Shown: positions 47,019 through 56,211 of the stretch, piece after piece | Layout: every line of letters begins with the position of its first letter | Numbering within the stretch: position 1 is the first letter of the stretch | Origin: Paenarthrobacter sp. DKR-5 | GTDB taxonomy: Bacteria > Actinomycetota > Actinomycetes > Actinomycetales > Micrococcaceae | Direction of reading: 5' to 3' | Assembly: GCF_018531425.1 (NCBI RefSeq) | Contig: NZ_JAHBOI010000004.1 | Coordinates: 62,001-126,000, forward strand | DNA: 64,000 nt | Notes under the pieces: model-generated | Seen by the model: only the letters and a program-made list of their open reading frames with translations | The model's database searches: none | Told to the model about the DNA's origin: nothing | Made by a program: the position numbers and the translations under genes

Positions 47019-48947
47019 ATGTCTGAAACAACTGTCAGCACTGGTGCCAACACCGCGGTACGCAGCGACCTCCGCAACGTAGCCATTGTGGCCCACGTCG
47101 ACCACGGCAAGACCACCCTGGTCGACGCCATGTTGAAGCAGACCCACTCCTTCGCTGAACACGGCGAGGTTGCGGACCGCGTCATGGACTCCGGCGACCT
47201 GGAGCGGGAGAAGGGCATCACCATCCTCGCCAAGAACACGACCGTTGCCTACAACGGACCGTCGTCGAACGGCGAGACCATCACGATCAACGTCATCGAC
47301 ACCCCGGGCCACGCCGACTTCGGCGGTGAGGTCGAGCGCGGCCTGTCCATGGTCGACGGCGTCGTCCTGCTCGTGGACGCCTCGGAGGGCCCGCTGCCGC
47401 AGACCCGCTTCGTGCTCCGCAAGGCACTCGCGGCGAAGCTTCCGGTGGTGCTGCTCGTGAACAAGACGGACCGCCCGGACTCCCGCATCGAGGAAGTCGT
47501 CTCCGAATCCATGGACCTGCTCCTGGGCTTGGCCAGCGACCTCGCCGACGAGGTGCCGGACCTGGACCTGGACTCCGTGCTCAACGTGCCGGTCGTCTAC
47601 GCCGCCGCCAAGGTCGGCGCCGCCTCGCTGGAGCAGCCCGCAGACGGCACCGCCCCCGCCAACGACAACCTCGAACCGCTGTTCAAGACGATCATCGAGC
47701 ACATCCCCGCCCCGACCTACAACCCGGACGGCGTGCTGCAGGCCCACGTGACCAACCTGGACGCCTCGCCGTTCCTGGGCCGCCTGGCGCTGCTGCGCAT
47801 CTTCAACGGCACCCTGCGCAAGGGCCAGACCGTGGCCTGGGCCCGGCACGACGGCGAGCTGAAGACCGTCAAGATCACCGAACTGCTCGCCACCAAGGCA
47901 CTGGAACGCGTTCCCGCTGAATCGGCTGGCCCGGGCGAGATCGTTGCCGTTGCCGGCATCGAAGACATCACCATCGGCGAGACGCTGACCGACGTCGACA
48001 ACCCGCAGCCGTTGCCCCTGATCAAGGTGGACGACCCGGCGATCTCGATGACCATCGGTATCAACACCTCGCCGCTGGCCGGCAAGGTCAAGGGCGCCAA
48101 GGTGACCGCCCGCCAGGTGAAGGACCGGCTGGACAAGGAGCTCATCGGCAACGTCTCGCTCCGCGTGCTGCCCACCGAGCGTCCGGATGCCTGGGAAGTC
48201 CAGGGCCGCGGCGAGCTCGCCCTGGCGATCCTCGTCGAGCAGATGCGCCGCGAGGGCTTCGAGCTGACCGTGGGCAAGCCGCAGGTGGTGACCAAGACCA
48301 TCGACGGCAAGATCCACGAGCCGATGGAGCACATGACCATCGACGTGCCCGAGGAGTTCCTCGGCGCCGTGACCCAGCTGATGGCCGCCCGCAAGGGCCG
48401 CATGACCAACATGGCCAACCACGGCACCGGCTGGGTGCGGATGGAATTCATCGTCCCCGCCCGCGGCCTGATCGGTTTCCGGACCAAGTTCCTCACCGAC
48501 ACCCGCGGCGCCGGCATCGCCTCCTCGATCGCCGAGGGATATGAGCCGTGGGCCGGGCCGATCGAGTACCGCACCAACGGCTCGATGGTCGCCGACCGCG
48601 CCGGTGTGGTCACCCCGTTCGCGATGATCAACCTGCAGGAGCGCGGCTCGTTCTTCGTGAAGCCCACCTCCGAGGTCTACGAAGGCATGATCGTGGGCGA
48701 GAACTCCCGCGCCGACGACATGGACGTGAACATCACGAAGGAAAAGAAGCTCACCAACATGCGTGCGGCTTCCTCCGACTCCTTCGAGAACCTGACCCCG
48801 CCGCGCGACCTGACCCTGGAAGAGTCGCTCGAATTCGCCCGCGAGGACGAGTGCGTGGAGGTCACGCCCGAGGCCATCCGTATCCGCAAGGTGATCCTCG
48901 ACGCCAACGAGCGCAACAAGGCCAACCGCGCCCGCGCGAAGGCCTGA
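47019..48947 (+). CDS. typA: Translational GTPase TypA/BipA
   Basis: A 642-residue ribosome-associated GTPase. G1 AHVDHGKTTLVD, G2 REKGITI, G3 DTPGHADFGGEVER and G4 NKTDRPD are all intact, followed by the EF-Tu-like domain 2 (GRLALLRIFNGTLRKGQTV) and a C-terminal BipA-specific domain ending in a basic tail. Length is close to the usual about 610-640. It acts in ribosome assembly and stress response. Confidence 0.97.
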   Translation: MSETTVSTGANTAVRSDLRNVAIVAHVDHGKTTLVDAMLKQTHSFAEHGEVADRVMDSGDLEREKGITILAKNTTVAYNGPSSNGETITINVIDTPGHADFGGEVERGLSMVDGVVLLVDASEGPLPQTRFVLRKALAAKLPVVLLVNKTDRPDSRIEEVVSESMDLLLGLASDLADEVPDLDLDSVLNVPVVYAAAKVGAASLEQPADGTAPANDNLEPLFKTIIEHIPAPTYNPDGVLQAHVTNLDASPFLGRLALLRIFNGTLRKGQTVAWARHDGELKTVKITELLATKALERVPAESAGPGEIVAVAGIEDITIGETLTDVDNPQPLPLIKVDDPAISMTIGINTSPLAGKVKGAKVTARQVKDRLDKELIGNVSLRVLPTERPDAWEVQGRGELALAILVEQMRREGFELTVGKPQVVTKTIDGKIHEPMEHMTIDVPEEFLGAVTQLMAARKGRMTNMANHGTGWVRMEFIVPARGLIGFRTKFLTDTRGAGIASSIAEGYEPWAGPIEYRTNGSMVADRAGVVTPFAMINLQERGSFFVKPTSEVYEGMIVGENSRADDMDVNITKEKKLTNMRAASSDSFENLTPPRDLTLEESLEFAREDECVEVTPEAIRIRKVILDANERNKANRARAKA

Positions 48948-49358
48948 TTGGCACAGCTCCCTGGGCACCGCCCGGACCGACGGCGCCGCCTCGCGGCGGC
49001 CGTGCGGTCCGGGGCGGTGCCCGCTGTGTTTGGGGCGCTGGTCTCGGCGCTGGCCGGCACGATGCTGCACCAGCAGACCCTGGAGGCCGGCACGGTAGCC
49101 CTGCCGTGGGGTGCTGTGGCAGCCCTGCTGCTCGCCGGATCGGTGCAACTCTGGGCCGGCCTGTACCGGCGCAGGCCGGCCGTGGCCGCGGCGACAGGGC
49201 TGCTGACCTACCTGCTGCTGGGCGTGCTGGCGGCTCCGCACGGCGGTTCCGTGCTCATCCCCGGCAACCTGGCAGGGGCGCTCTGGCTGTACGGACTCAC
49301 GGTCGTGACCTTCGCCGTGGCCCTGCTGTGCCGCCGGATCCTGCGCCGCTCCGGCTAG
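48948..49358 (+). CDS. DUF6113-like small membrane protein
   Basis: Up to 136 residues with four hydrophobic segments (about 22-42, 50-68, 78-95, 108-125). The frame opens with TTG directly after the typA stop; GTG at 49002 (VRSGAVPAVF) is an alternative start that would drop an Arg-rich leader. Likely co-transcribed with typA. Its stop overlaps the convergent ArsR-like gene by 3 bases. Function unknown; family name given as best guess. Confidence 0.65.
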   Translation: MAQLPGHRPDRRRRLAAAVRSGAVPAVFGALVSALAGTMLHQQTLEAGTVALPWGAVAALLLAGSVQLWAGLYRRRPAVAAATGLLTYLLLGVLAAPHGGSVLIPGNLAGALWLYGLTVVTFAVALLCRRILRRSG

Positions 49359-49879
49359 CTTTCCTTTACCGGAGTTCCTGCCGGGTCGCGGTGGTAGGCG
49401 AACATGACCGAGATCGGGAACCCCTCAGGGTCCGGCGGCAGCCGTGCGTACTCGTCAAAGACAGCGCGCACCTTGGCGATCATCTCGTCCCGGCGCTCGG
49501 GCGTGAACTTGAAGCCCAGCCGCCACACCGACAGCTCCGAGGCCGGCACCTCGGCGATTTCCTGCAGGAAGGTCTCCACCAGCACGGGGGCGACATCCTT
49601 GACCGGGGTATTCCAGGAAATCTTGGTGGAACGGTAGGGCACTTCCCGCGCACCGCGGTTGCCGCGCCGCGGCTCCTCGGCCGCCAGGAACCCGGCCCGC
49701 AGCAGGGTGCGGACGTGGTGCAGGGTCGACGCCGGGTTCATCCCCAGGGCGTCGGCGATCTCCTTGTTGGTCCGCGCCTGGTGCAGGCACAGACGCATGA
49801 TCCGCAGCCGCAGGGGCGAACTCAGCGCCCTGCTGCGGGCGATGACCTCATCCTCGGCCAGGTTGGGCGCGCCGCTCAT
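49355..49879 (-). CDS. ArsR-like winged-helix transcriptional regulator
   Basis: A 174-residue regulator. The winged helix (about 12-75) reads SRALSSPLRLRIMRLCLHQA, RTNKEIADALGMNPASTLHH with a recognition helix and the wing AAEEPRRGNRG; the C-terminal about 90 residues are a helical ligand-binding part. The ATG at 49877-49879 is chosen because the longer frame overlaps the divergent exporter gene. The start is only 22 bases from a palindrome at 49901-49914, so it is the likely repressor of the neighbouring MFS exporter. Confidence 0.85.
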   Translation of the reverse strand: MSGAPNLAEDEVIARSRALSSPLRLRIMRLCLHQARTNKEIADALGMNPASTLHHVRTLLRAGFLAAEEPRRGNRGAREVPYRSTKISWNTPVKDVAPVLVETFLQEIAEVPASELSVWRLGFKFTPERRDEMIAKVRAVFDEYARLPPDPEGFPISVMFAYHRDPAGTPVKES

Positions 49880-49900
49880 GCGCAGATTGTAGCCAAGTGA

Positions 49901-49914
49901 TTGACATGTGCCAA
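49901..49914. promoter_or_regulatory. Palindromic operator between regulator and exporter genes
   Basis: TTGACATGTGCCAA forms a dyad (TTGnCA-TG-TGnCAA) centred between the divergent ArsR-like and MFS genes; TTGACA may also serve as a -35 box for the exporter. Binding by the adjacent regulator is inferred. Confidence 0.45.
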
Positions 49915-49930
49915 TGAGTACCGCGAGACT

Positions 49931-51280
49931 GTGGCTGTGATTGGGGACCAGGACGGGGCGGCTTCGGCTGCCCGCAAGCCGCTGTGGCGGGACCCCAGCT
50001 TCCTCACCTTCTGGGCCGGGCAGGCAATCAGCCAGCTGGGCACGCGCACCGGCGGCCTGGCGCTGTCCGTGCTGGCCGTGTCCGTGCTGCGGGCCACCGA
50101 GGCCGACGTCGGGATCCTCAACGCGGCGTCCATGGCTGCCTTCCTGCTGGTCGGTCTGCCCGCGGGAGCCTGGGTCGACCGCTGGCTCAAGCGCCGGGTC
50201 ATGATCATTTCGGACGTCGTGCGGGCTGCGGCGATGCTCGTGGTGCCGGTGCTGTGGGCGCTGGGGCTGCTGCAGCTCTGGCACCTGTTCATCGTGGCGG
50301 CCTTCGTGGGCCTTGCCACGGTGTTCTTCGACGTCGCCTACCAGAGCTTCGTGCCCTTCCTTGTCAGCAGCAGAGAGGTGGCGGACGCGAACGCCAAGCT
50401 CGAAACGACGGCACAGGTGGCCCAGATCGGCGGCCCTGCGCTCGGCGGCGGCTTGCTGAGCGTCATCAGCGCCCCGGTGCTGTTCCTGGCCCAGTCGGTG
50501 GGCTACGCGGCGTCGGCGATCTTCCTCTCGCTTACCCGCGACCACGAGCCTGCTGCCGACCGGGCGGAGCGGCAGCCGCTGGTGACGGAGATCAAGGAAG
50601 GTCTTTCGTTCGTGCTGCGGCACCGGCTGCTCCGGCGCATCGTGGCCTGCACGGCGGGTATCAACCTGTTCACCTGGATCGCCTATACGCTGTTCCCGAT
50701 CCTCGTGCTGCGCCAGCTCGATCTCGGGCCGGCCGGGCTGGGCGTGATCTTCTCCGTCGGCTCCGTGGGCGGCCTGCTGGGCGCGATGATGGTGCCCCGG
50801 ATGGCTCGCCGGGTGGGGGAGGGGACGCTGATTCCGCTCTCGGCGGCCATCTCTGCGCTGTTCGTCTTCCTCATCCCCGTCAGTGCCCTCGTGCCGGACA
50901 AGTGGCTCTCGCTTGCCCTACTGATCGTCTCCGAGGCCGGCTCCTCGTTCTTCGTGCTGGCCTACAACATCATGCAGGTGAGCATGCGCCAGCGGATCTG
51001 CCCGCCCCGGCTGCTGGGGCGGATGAACGCCTCGGTCCGCTTCGTGGTGTACGGGGTGATGCCGCTCTCGGCGCTGGTGGCCGGCGGCCTTGGCGAATGG
51101 CTTGGCGTGGTCCCGTCGATGTGGATCAGCGCCGTCGGTTCGCTGCTGGCCGTGGCGCCCGTCCTCTTCTCACCGCTGCGCTCGCTCAAGACTTTGCCGG
51201 ACACGCCCGACGGCGGCAGCGATGCCGACGTCGCCGGGGAACTGCGCGAACAGGACTCGGCGCTCCCGCACGGCGACTGA
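49931..51280 (+). CDS. MFS transporter (multidrug exporter-like)
   Basis: About 449 residues, 12 helices, of the macrolide-efflux/MFS_3 type: KPLWRDPSFLTFWAGQAISQ at the start, LPAGAWVDRWLKRRVMIISD with the loop 2-3 motif, and a central cytoplasmic loop around residue 200. GTG at 49931 is the favoured start (GTG at 49937 the alternative), as the frame upstream to 49901 overlaps the operator. Divergent from its likely repressor, so probably induced by its substrate. Confidence 0.88.
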   Translation: MAVIGDQDGAASAARKPLWRDPSFLTFWAGQAISQLGTRTGGLALSVLAVSVLRATEADVGILNAASMAAFLLVGLPAGAWVDRWLKRRVMIISDVVRAAAMLVVPVLWALGLLQLWHLFIVAAFVGLATVFFDVAYQSFVPFLVSSREVADANAKLETTAQVAQIGGPALGGGLLSVISAPVLFLAQSVGYAASAIFLSLTRDHEPAADRAERQPLVTEIKEGLSFVLRHRLLRRIVACTAGINLFTWIAYTLFPILVLRQLDLGPAGLGVIFSVGSVGGLLGAMMVPRMARRVGEGTLIPLSAAISALFVFLIPVSALVPDKWLSLALLIVSEAGSSFFVLAYNIMQVSMRQRICPPRLLGRMNASVRFVVYGVMPLSALVAGGLGEWLGVVPSMWISAVGSLLAVAPVLFSPLRSLKTLPDTPDGGSDADVAGELREQDSALPHGD

Positions 51281-51306
51281 TCGGCGGCGACTGAGCGCGG
51301 CATGGC

Positions 51307-51534
51307 TCAGCCGCTGCGGGGGCGGCGCTCCGGCGGGGGCGGCACTTCCTTGGCCGCACGGACATCCGCCAGCGCCACCCTCACCGTGCCGGTGCGGGTC
51401 TGCACCTGGACTGAGGAATCGTCGAGGCCGAGCAGGTACCCCAGGGCGTCGGTGAGGCCGCCGTCGATGCGGTAGCGGACCACGACACGGCTGCCGGAGG
51501 GCAGCCGGCGCAGGCGGTCGGCGCGGGTGTCCAT
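51307..51534 (-). CDS. Small SH3-like conserved protein
   Basis: A 75-residue protein: SGSRVVVRYRIDGGLTDALG, LDDSSVQVQTRTGTVRVALA, DVRAAKEVPPPP. This resembles the N-terminal SH3-like domain found before acetyltransferase domains in several actinobacterial proteins, but no acetyltransferase follows here. Function unknown. Convergent with the MFS gene and divergent from fdxA. Confidence 0.7.
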   Translation of the reverse strand: MDTRADRLRRLPSGSRVVVRYRIDGGLTDALGYLLGLDDSSVQVQTRTGTVRVALADVRAAKEVPPPPERRPRSG

Positions 51535-51650
51535 GGGTTCATACTAGGACTTCGAATCCGCGGCCCTCCGGGCGTTGGTGGATAATGGAGGACGGAGACT
51601 TCAGGCAACTGCCTGGGGCAGCCGCCGTTTGCCGCAAAGAAAGGTCGGTT

Positions 51651-51974
51651 GTGACGTACGTAATTGCGCAGCCCTGCGTGGATGTCAAGGACAAGGCATG
51701 TATCGAAGAATGCCCGGTGGACTGCATCTACGAAGGTGAACGCTCGCTTTACATCCACCCGGACGAATGCGTGGACTGCGGCGCCTGCGAACCTGTCTGC
51801 CCCGTCGAAGCCATCTACTACGAGGACGACGTGCCCGAAGAGTGGGCGGACTACTACAAGGCCAACGTGGAGTTCTTTGAGGAACTCGGCTCGCCCGGCG
51901 GAGCCGCGAAGATCGGCAACACGCACACGGACCACGCCCTGATTTCCGCGCTGCCGCCGCAGAACCAAGACTGA
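51651..51974 (+). CDS. fdxA: Ferredoxin FdxA (7Fe, [3Fe-4S][4Fe-4S])
   Basis: A 107-residue ferredoxin: VTYVIAQPCVDVKDKACIEE, CPVDCIYEG, HPDECVDCGACEPVCPVEAI. The cysteine spacing, with CVDVKDKACIEECP for the first cluster, is that of the actinobacterial 7Fe ferredoxins used by cytochromes P450 and other oxidoreductases. The GTG start has AAAGG upstream. It is followed 4 bp later by dapC, a pairing typical of actinobacteria. Confidence 0.95.
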   Translation: MTYVIAQPCVDVKDKACIEECPVDCIYEGERSLYIHPDECVDCGACEPVCPVEAIYYEDDVPEEWADYYKANVEFFEELGSPGGAAKIGNTHTDHALISALPPQNQD

Positions 51975-51978
51975 CCCG

Positions 51979-53124
51979 ATGCCGGAAGCCAGCACGGACC
52001 GCTCCTTCGGCCTGACCCTGCCCGAGTACCCGTGGGAGGCCATGGCCCCCTATGTGGCCAAGGCCGGCCAGCACCCCGGCGGCGCCGTCAATCTTTCCAT
52101 CGGCACGCCCGTGGACCCCACGCCGGCGGTGATCCGCGACGCACTGCAGGCCGCCTCCAACGCGCCCGGCTACCCGACCGTGCACGGCACGCCGGAGGTC
52201 CGGCAGGCCGTGGTCGACTGGTTCGCCCGCCGCCGCGGCGTGCCGGGGCTGGACCCGCAGGCGGTCATGCCGACCATTGGGTCCAAGGAAATGGTCGCGT
52301 GGCTGCCGTTCCTGCTGGGACTGCGGGCGGGCGACGTCGTCGTGCGGCCCACGGTCGCGTACCCCACCTATGACATTGGAGCCACCCTGGCGGGCGCCAC
52401 CTCCGTGGCGGCCGATGACCTGGACGACCTGGACCCGGACATCCGTGCCCGGGTGCGGCTGGTCTGGATCAATTCACCGGGCAACCCGACGGGCAGCGTC
52501 CGCGGGGTGGCGCAGCTGGCCTCGATCGTGGAGCAGGCGAGGGCAGCCGGCGCCGTGGTTGCCTCGGACGAGTGCTACGCGGAACTGGGCTGGGGCCCGT
52601 GGGACGCGCAGCGCGGCGGCCAGGCGGTGCCCAGCGTGCTCGACCCCCGCGTCACCGGCGGCTCGGTGGAGCGCCTCCTGGCGGTGTATTCGCTGAGCAA
52701 GCAGTCGAACCTCGCCGGCTACCGCGCCGCCTTCGTGGCGGGTGACGGGGAGCTGGTGGCCAACCTGGTCAACAGCCGCAAGCATGCCGGCATGATCCTG
52801 CCCTACCCGGTGCAGGAGGCGATGCGGGTGGCCCTCGGGGACGACGCGCATGTGCAGGCCCAGAAGGACCTCTACCGCGGCCGCCGCGAACGGCTGCTGC
52901 CCGCGCTCGAGCGCTTGGGACTGAGCGTGCATTCCTCCGAAGCCGGCCTGTATGTGTGGGCCACCGCCGGCGAGGACACCTGGACCACGGTGGACCGGCT
53001 GGCCGAGCGGGGCATCGTGGTCGGCCCCGGCGTCTTCTACGGCGACGCCGGACGAGGATTCGTGCGGGTGGCCCTGACCGGCTCGGATGAACGGATCGAC
53101 GCCGCCGTCGAACGCCTGGCCTGA
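51979..53124 (+). CDS. dapC: Succinyldiaminopimelate transaminase
   Basis: A 381-residue PLP enzyme of the actinobacterial DapC family: LPEYPWEAMAPYVAKAGQHP at the start, GYPTVHGTPEVRQAVVDWF, WINSPGNPTGS, ASDECYAELGW, and the PLP-lysine segment YSLSKQSNLAGYRAAF. It makes N-succinyl-LL-2-amino-6-oxopimelate from the succinylated diamine or the reverse, in lysine and peptidoglycan precursor synthesis. ATG starts 4 bp after the fdxA stop. Confidence 0.92.
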   Translation: MPEASTDRSFGLTLPEYPWEAMAPYVAKAGQHPGGAVNLSIGTPVDPTPAVIRDALQAASNAPGYPTVHGTPEVRQAVVDWFARRRGVPGLDPQAVMPTIGSKEMVAWLPFLLGLRAGDVVVRPTVAYPTYDIGATLAGATSVAADDLDDLDPDIRARVRLVWINSPGNPTGSVRGVAQLASIVEQARAAGAVVASDECYAELGWGPWDAQRGGQAVPSVLDPRVTGGSVERLLAVYSLSKQSNLAGYRAAFVAGDGELVANLVNSRKHAGMILPYPVQEAMRVALGDDAHVQAQKDLYRGRRERLLPALERLGLSVHSSEAGLYVWATAGEDTWTTVDRLAERGIVVGPGVFYGDAGRGFVRVALTGSDERIDAAVERLA

Positions 53125-53354
53125 CGAGGTGCCCTGCCTCGCCTGGCGGAGCACGGGCGGGCACCAACGGTGTCTTTGTGAAGAAGCTCACAATCGCGGC
53201 TTTTCGGGCGCCCGCGGGGCGGTCAGGATTAGTCGCCAGCGGCACACTGCGGGTACTTTCTTAACTGACCGGCTATGGCGGCTTCCTACAAGAAGCGGGC
53301 CGTGGCCTTGGATAGAGCTTGACAGGGGCCAACGAACCTCACGAAGGGGACTCC

Positions 53355-54638
53355 ATGACGGAATCGAACAGCGCATCGCTGCGCTTCGACGGCGGACAGC
53401 TTGAACTGCCCCGCATTAAGGCAGCCGAAGGCAACGACGGCTACGACGTATCCAAGCTGCTGAAGGAGACCGGAGCGGTCACCTTCGACCCCGGTTTCAT
53501 GAACACCGCCGCGACGACGTCGGCGATCACCTACATCGACGGCGATGAGGGAATCCTGCGGTACCGCGGGTACCCGATCGAGCAGCTGGCCGAGCACTCC
53601 AACTTCCTGGAAGTCTCCTACCTGCTCATCTACGGGAACCTCCCGACCCCCGCGGAGCTGACGGCGTTCGACGAGCGCATCCGGCGGCACACCCTGCTGC
53701 ACGAGGACCTGAAGGGCTTCTTCGGCGGCTTCCCGCGGGACGCGCACCCGATGCCGGTGCTCTCCTCGGCCGTGTCGGCGCTGTCCACCTTCTACCAGGA
53801 CTCGCTGGACCCGTTCAATGAGGAGCAGGTGGAACTGTCCACCTTCCGCCTGCTGGCCAAGCTGCCGGTGATCGCGGCCTACGCCCACAAGAAGTCCATC
53901 GGCCAGCCGATGCTCTACCCGGACAACTCGATGAACCTGGTGGAGAACTTCCTGCGGCTCAGCTTCGGCCTGCCCGCCGAGCCGTACGACCTGGACCCCA
54001 CCGTCGTCAAGGCGCTGGACCTGCTGCTGATCCTGCACGCGGACCACGAGCAGAACTGCTCCACCTCGACGGTCCGCCTGGTCGGCAGCGCGAATGCGAA
54101 CATGTTCGCCTCCGTCTCGGCCGGCATCAACGCGCTGTTCGGCCCGCTGCACGGCGGCGCGAACGAAGCGGTACTGAACATGCTCCGCCAGATCCAGGCG
54201 TCCGGGGACCCGGTGGAGACCTTCGTGGAGCGGGTGAAGAAGAAGGAAGCCGGCGTCAAGCTCATGGGCTTCGGCCACCGCGTCTACAAGAACTATGACC
54301 CGCGCGCCAAGATCGTCAAGGCGACGGCGCACGAGATCCTGACCAAGCTCGGCGGCAACGACGAGCTGCTCGACATCGCCATGAAGCTCGAAGAGACCGC
54401 GCTGACGGACGACTACTTCATCCAGCGCAAGCTCTACCCGAACGTCGACTTCTACACCGGCCTGATCTACAAGGCGATGGGTTTCCCGGAGAAGATGTTC
54501 ACCGTGCTCTTCGCCATCGGCCGCCTGCCGGGCTGGATCGCGCAGTGGCGCGAGATGATCAACGATCCGCAGACCAAGATCGGCCGCCCGCGCCAGCTCT
54601 ACACGGGCGAGCAGGAACGCAGCTACCCGGCGCGCTAA
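53355..54638 (+). CDS. gltA: Citrate synthase
   Basis: A 427-residue type II citrate synthase: MTESNSASLRFDGGQLELPR at the start (ATG 53355, GAAGGGG upstream), ITYIDGDEGILRYRGYPIEQ, HADHEQNCSTSTVRLVGSAN, HGGANEAVLNML, and GFGHRVYKNYDPRAKI with catalytic His. The Asp is in the terminal PNVDFYTGLIYKAMGFP. Length matches the NADH-sensitive hexameric type. It is followed by a hairpin. Confidence 0.96.
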   Translation: MTESNSASLRFDGGQLELPRIKAAEGNDGYDVSKLLKETGAVTFDPGFMNTAATTSAITYIDGDEGILRYRGYPIEQLAEHSNFLEVSYLLIYGNLPTPAELTAFDERIRRHTLLHEDLKGFFGGFPRDAHPMPVLSSAVSALSTFYQDSLDPFNEEQVELSTFRLLAKLPVIAAYAHKKSIGQPMLYPDNSMNLVENFLRLSFGLPAEPYDLDPTVVKALDLLLILHADHEQNCSTSTVRLVGSANANMFASVSAGINALFGPLHGGANEAVLNMLRQIQASGDPVETFVERVKKKEAGVKLMGFGHRVYKNYDPRAKIVKATAHEILTKLGGNDELLDIAMKLEETALTDDYFIQRKLYPNVDFYTGLIYKAMGFPEKMFTVLFAIGRLPGWIAQWREMINDPQTKIGRPRQLYTGEQERSYPAR

Positions 54639-54660
54639 GGCTCACAGCGCAGTGTTTTCC

Positions 54661-54692
54661 AGCGGCGTCCCCGTTCCGGCGGGGGCGCCGCT
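54661..54692 (+). terminator. Hairpin terminator after gltA
   Basis: AGCGGCGTCCCCG (54661-54673) pairs with CGGGGGCGCCGCT (54680-54692), 13 bp with one G-U pair and a 6-base loop, 23 bases after the gltA stop. Confidence 0.75.
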
Positions 54693-54750
54693 GCCGTCTG
54701 CGCTTGCGCTACTCTTAGGTCAGAATTGAAGCTCCCACGGAGGCGGACGC

Positions 54751-55362
54751 ATGCATCACACGGGCGGTCCCGGCTGGCGGATCACAATGGACTGCTACGG
54801 GCCGCTGCTGATCGCCCTGTACATCCGGGATGTCTCCGGGCTCGGCGCCTCCGGAGAGCCGGCGGTCTCGTCGGCCGTGCCCGAGGTGCATGCCGCCAGC
54901 CACCACCACCTGACCGCTGAGGTCGGCGGGGAGCCTGCGCTGCGGACCGAGTGGGAGGCCTGGTGGCACCAGCTGCTGCGGCAGTACCCCGCGCAGACCA
55001 CCGAACTGCAGCCGCCCGGGTTCCCGGCGTTCCAGAATTCTCCGGCGCTCCGGCGCGTCATGCAGGCGCACTTCGGGGCCGCGCTGGCCTGGGGCAGGGA
55101 CCGGCTGGGGGAGTATGTGCGCCTTGAGGCCGAACGGGATCTCTCGGGCGCCAACCGCATCCTGGCGGACCTGGTGCAGGACCGTGAACTGGAACTGGGC
55201 CGCAGCGCGCGCGACTTCAGCTTCTCCATCATCGAGCTGCCGCTGAGCGAGCCGCGCGCCTGGTTCCTTGAGCCGGACCGGATGGTCATGAGCATGAGCC
55301 TGATGGAGGACCCGGAGGCGTTCCGCAGCTTCGTCCAGCCCGTCGTGGAGATGCTCGTCTGA
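54751..55362 (+). CDS. Hypothetical conserved protein
   Basis: A 203-residue soluble protein with no recognised domain. It begins GGPGWRITMDCYGPLLIALY, and its C-terminal part (from about residue 110) is helical with SFSIIELPLSEPRAWFLEPD followed by MVMSMSLMEDPEAFRSF. GGAGGCGG stands 10 bases before the ATG. It is probably a Micrococcaceae-specific gene. Convergent with the following gene, 6 bp apart. Confidence 0.65.
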   Translation: MHHTGGPGWRITMDCYGPLLIALYIRDVSGLGASGEPAVSSAVPEVHAASHHHLTAEVGGEPALRTEWEAWWHQLLRQYPAQTTELQPPGFPAFQNSPALRRVMQAHFGAALAWGRDRLGEYVRLEAERDLSGANRILADLVQDRELELGRSARDFSFSIIELPLSEPRAWFLEPDRMVMSMSLMEDPEAFRSFVQPVVEMLV

Positions 55363-55368
55363 GCCCGG

Positions 55369-56202
55369 TCAGCCGGCGACGGTGATCAGCACCCGGTCCG
55401 CGGCGGCGGAAGCCTTCTGCCAGCCCTTGTGATCGGCGCGGGACCAGTTCTGCCCGTCGAAGGAGACGGCGGTGATGTTCAGTTCCTTGGCGTTGGCCAC
55501 AGCCCATTGCGCGACAGCCCAGCCCAGCGCATCCGAGGCCGTGACGGTCAGTCCTGACCCGGAGGCGGAGGCCGTCAACGGCCCGAAGGCGCGGTCCAAG
55601 GACGCTGCCACCGCCTTGGGGCTGCCCGTGCCGGTGGCCTTGCGCAACGCGCAACTCAGGGCGGCCGGGGACTGCCCGGTCAGCGCCGACGCGTAGGCGC
55701 GGCCCTCGGGCTCATGGTCCGCGTAGGCCTGCGGGTACCCCGAGCGCTGCACTTCCTGAGCCGCCGCGGTGATCGGCAGGTCGTGGTAGCCCTGGATCTT
55801 GACCAGCACGTCGTAGAAGGCGTTCGTCGCGTACACCGGGTCCTTGATCTGCGCCGCCGTGCCCCAGCCCTGCGACGGCCGCTGCTGGAACAGGCCCAGC
55901 GAGTCCCTGTCGCCGTAGGTGATGTTGCGCAGCTTGGACTCCTGGATGGCCGTGGCAAGGGCGATCGACGCGGCCCGGGCAGGAAGCCCCCTTTTGACCG
56001 ACACCGCGGAAATCAACGCCGCGTTGGCGGCCTGGTCCGGGTCGAGGTCATAGGAGTCCGAGCCGACCGTGGCCGTGCACGTCTCGTTCACCACTCCGCC
56101 GGTGCGTTGCAGCAACGAGGAGATGCCGAGGGCACCGGCGGCCAGGAGGGCAATGGTCAGGACGAGTACGACGGCGCCCCGGACCCGTCTTCTTCGGGAC
56201 AC
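55369..56202 (-). CDS. Secreted lysozyme-like protein
   Basis: A 277-residue exported protein: N-terminal basic residues and a helix (about 10-32), then a mature domain with RGLPARAASIALATAIQESK carrying a candidate catalytic Glu (AIQESKLRN), followed by GDRDSLGLFQQRPSQGWGTA and AFYDVLVKIQGY, a pattern shared with actinobacterial transglycosylase/lysozyme-fold proteins. The C-terminal about 80 residues are Ala/Ser-rich. Divergence of the catalytic site cannot be excluded. It is 9 bp from dapD, same strand. Confidence 0.75.
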   Translation of the reverse strand: MSRRRRVRGAVVLVLTIALLAAGALGISSLLQRTGGVVNETCTATVGSDSYDLDPDQAANAALISAVSVKRGLPARAASIALATAIQESKLRNITYGDRDSLGLFQQRPSQGWGTAAQIKDPVYATNAFYDVLVKIQGYHDLPITAAAQEVQRSGYPQAYADHEPEGRAYASALTGQSPAALSCALRKATGTGSPKAVAASLDRAFGPLTASASGSGLTVTASDALGWAVAQWAVANAKELNITAVSFDGQNWSRADHKGWQKASAAADRVLITVAG

Positions 56203-56211
56203 AGCAGGTTC

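Noticed and set aside
47013-49241. A long minus-strand open frame antisense to typA
   Set aside because: typA is intact with all G-motifs; the antisense translation has no family character.
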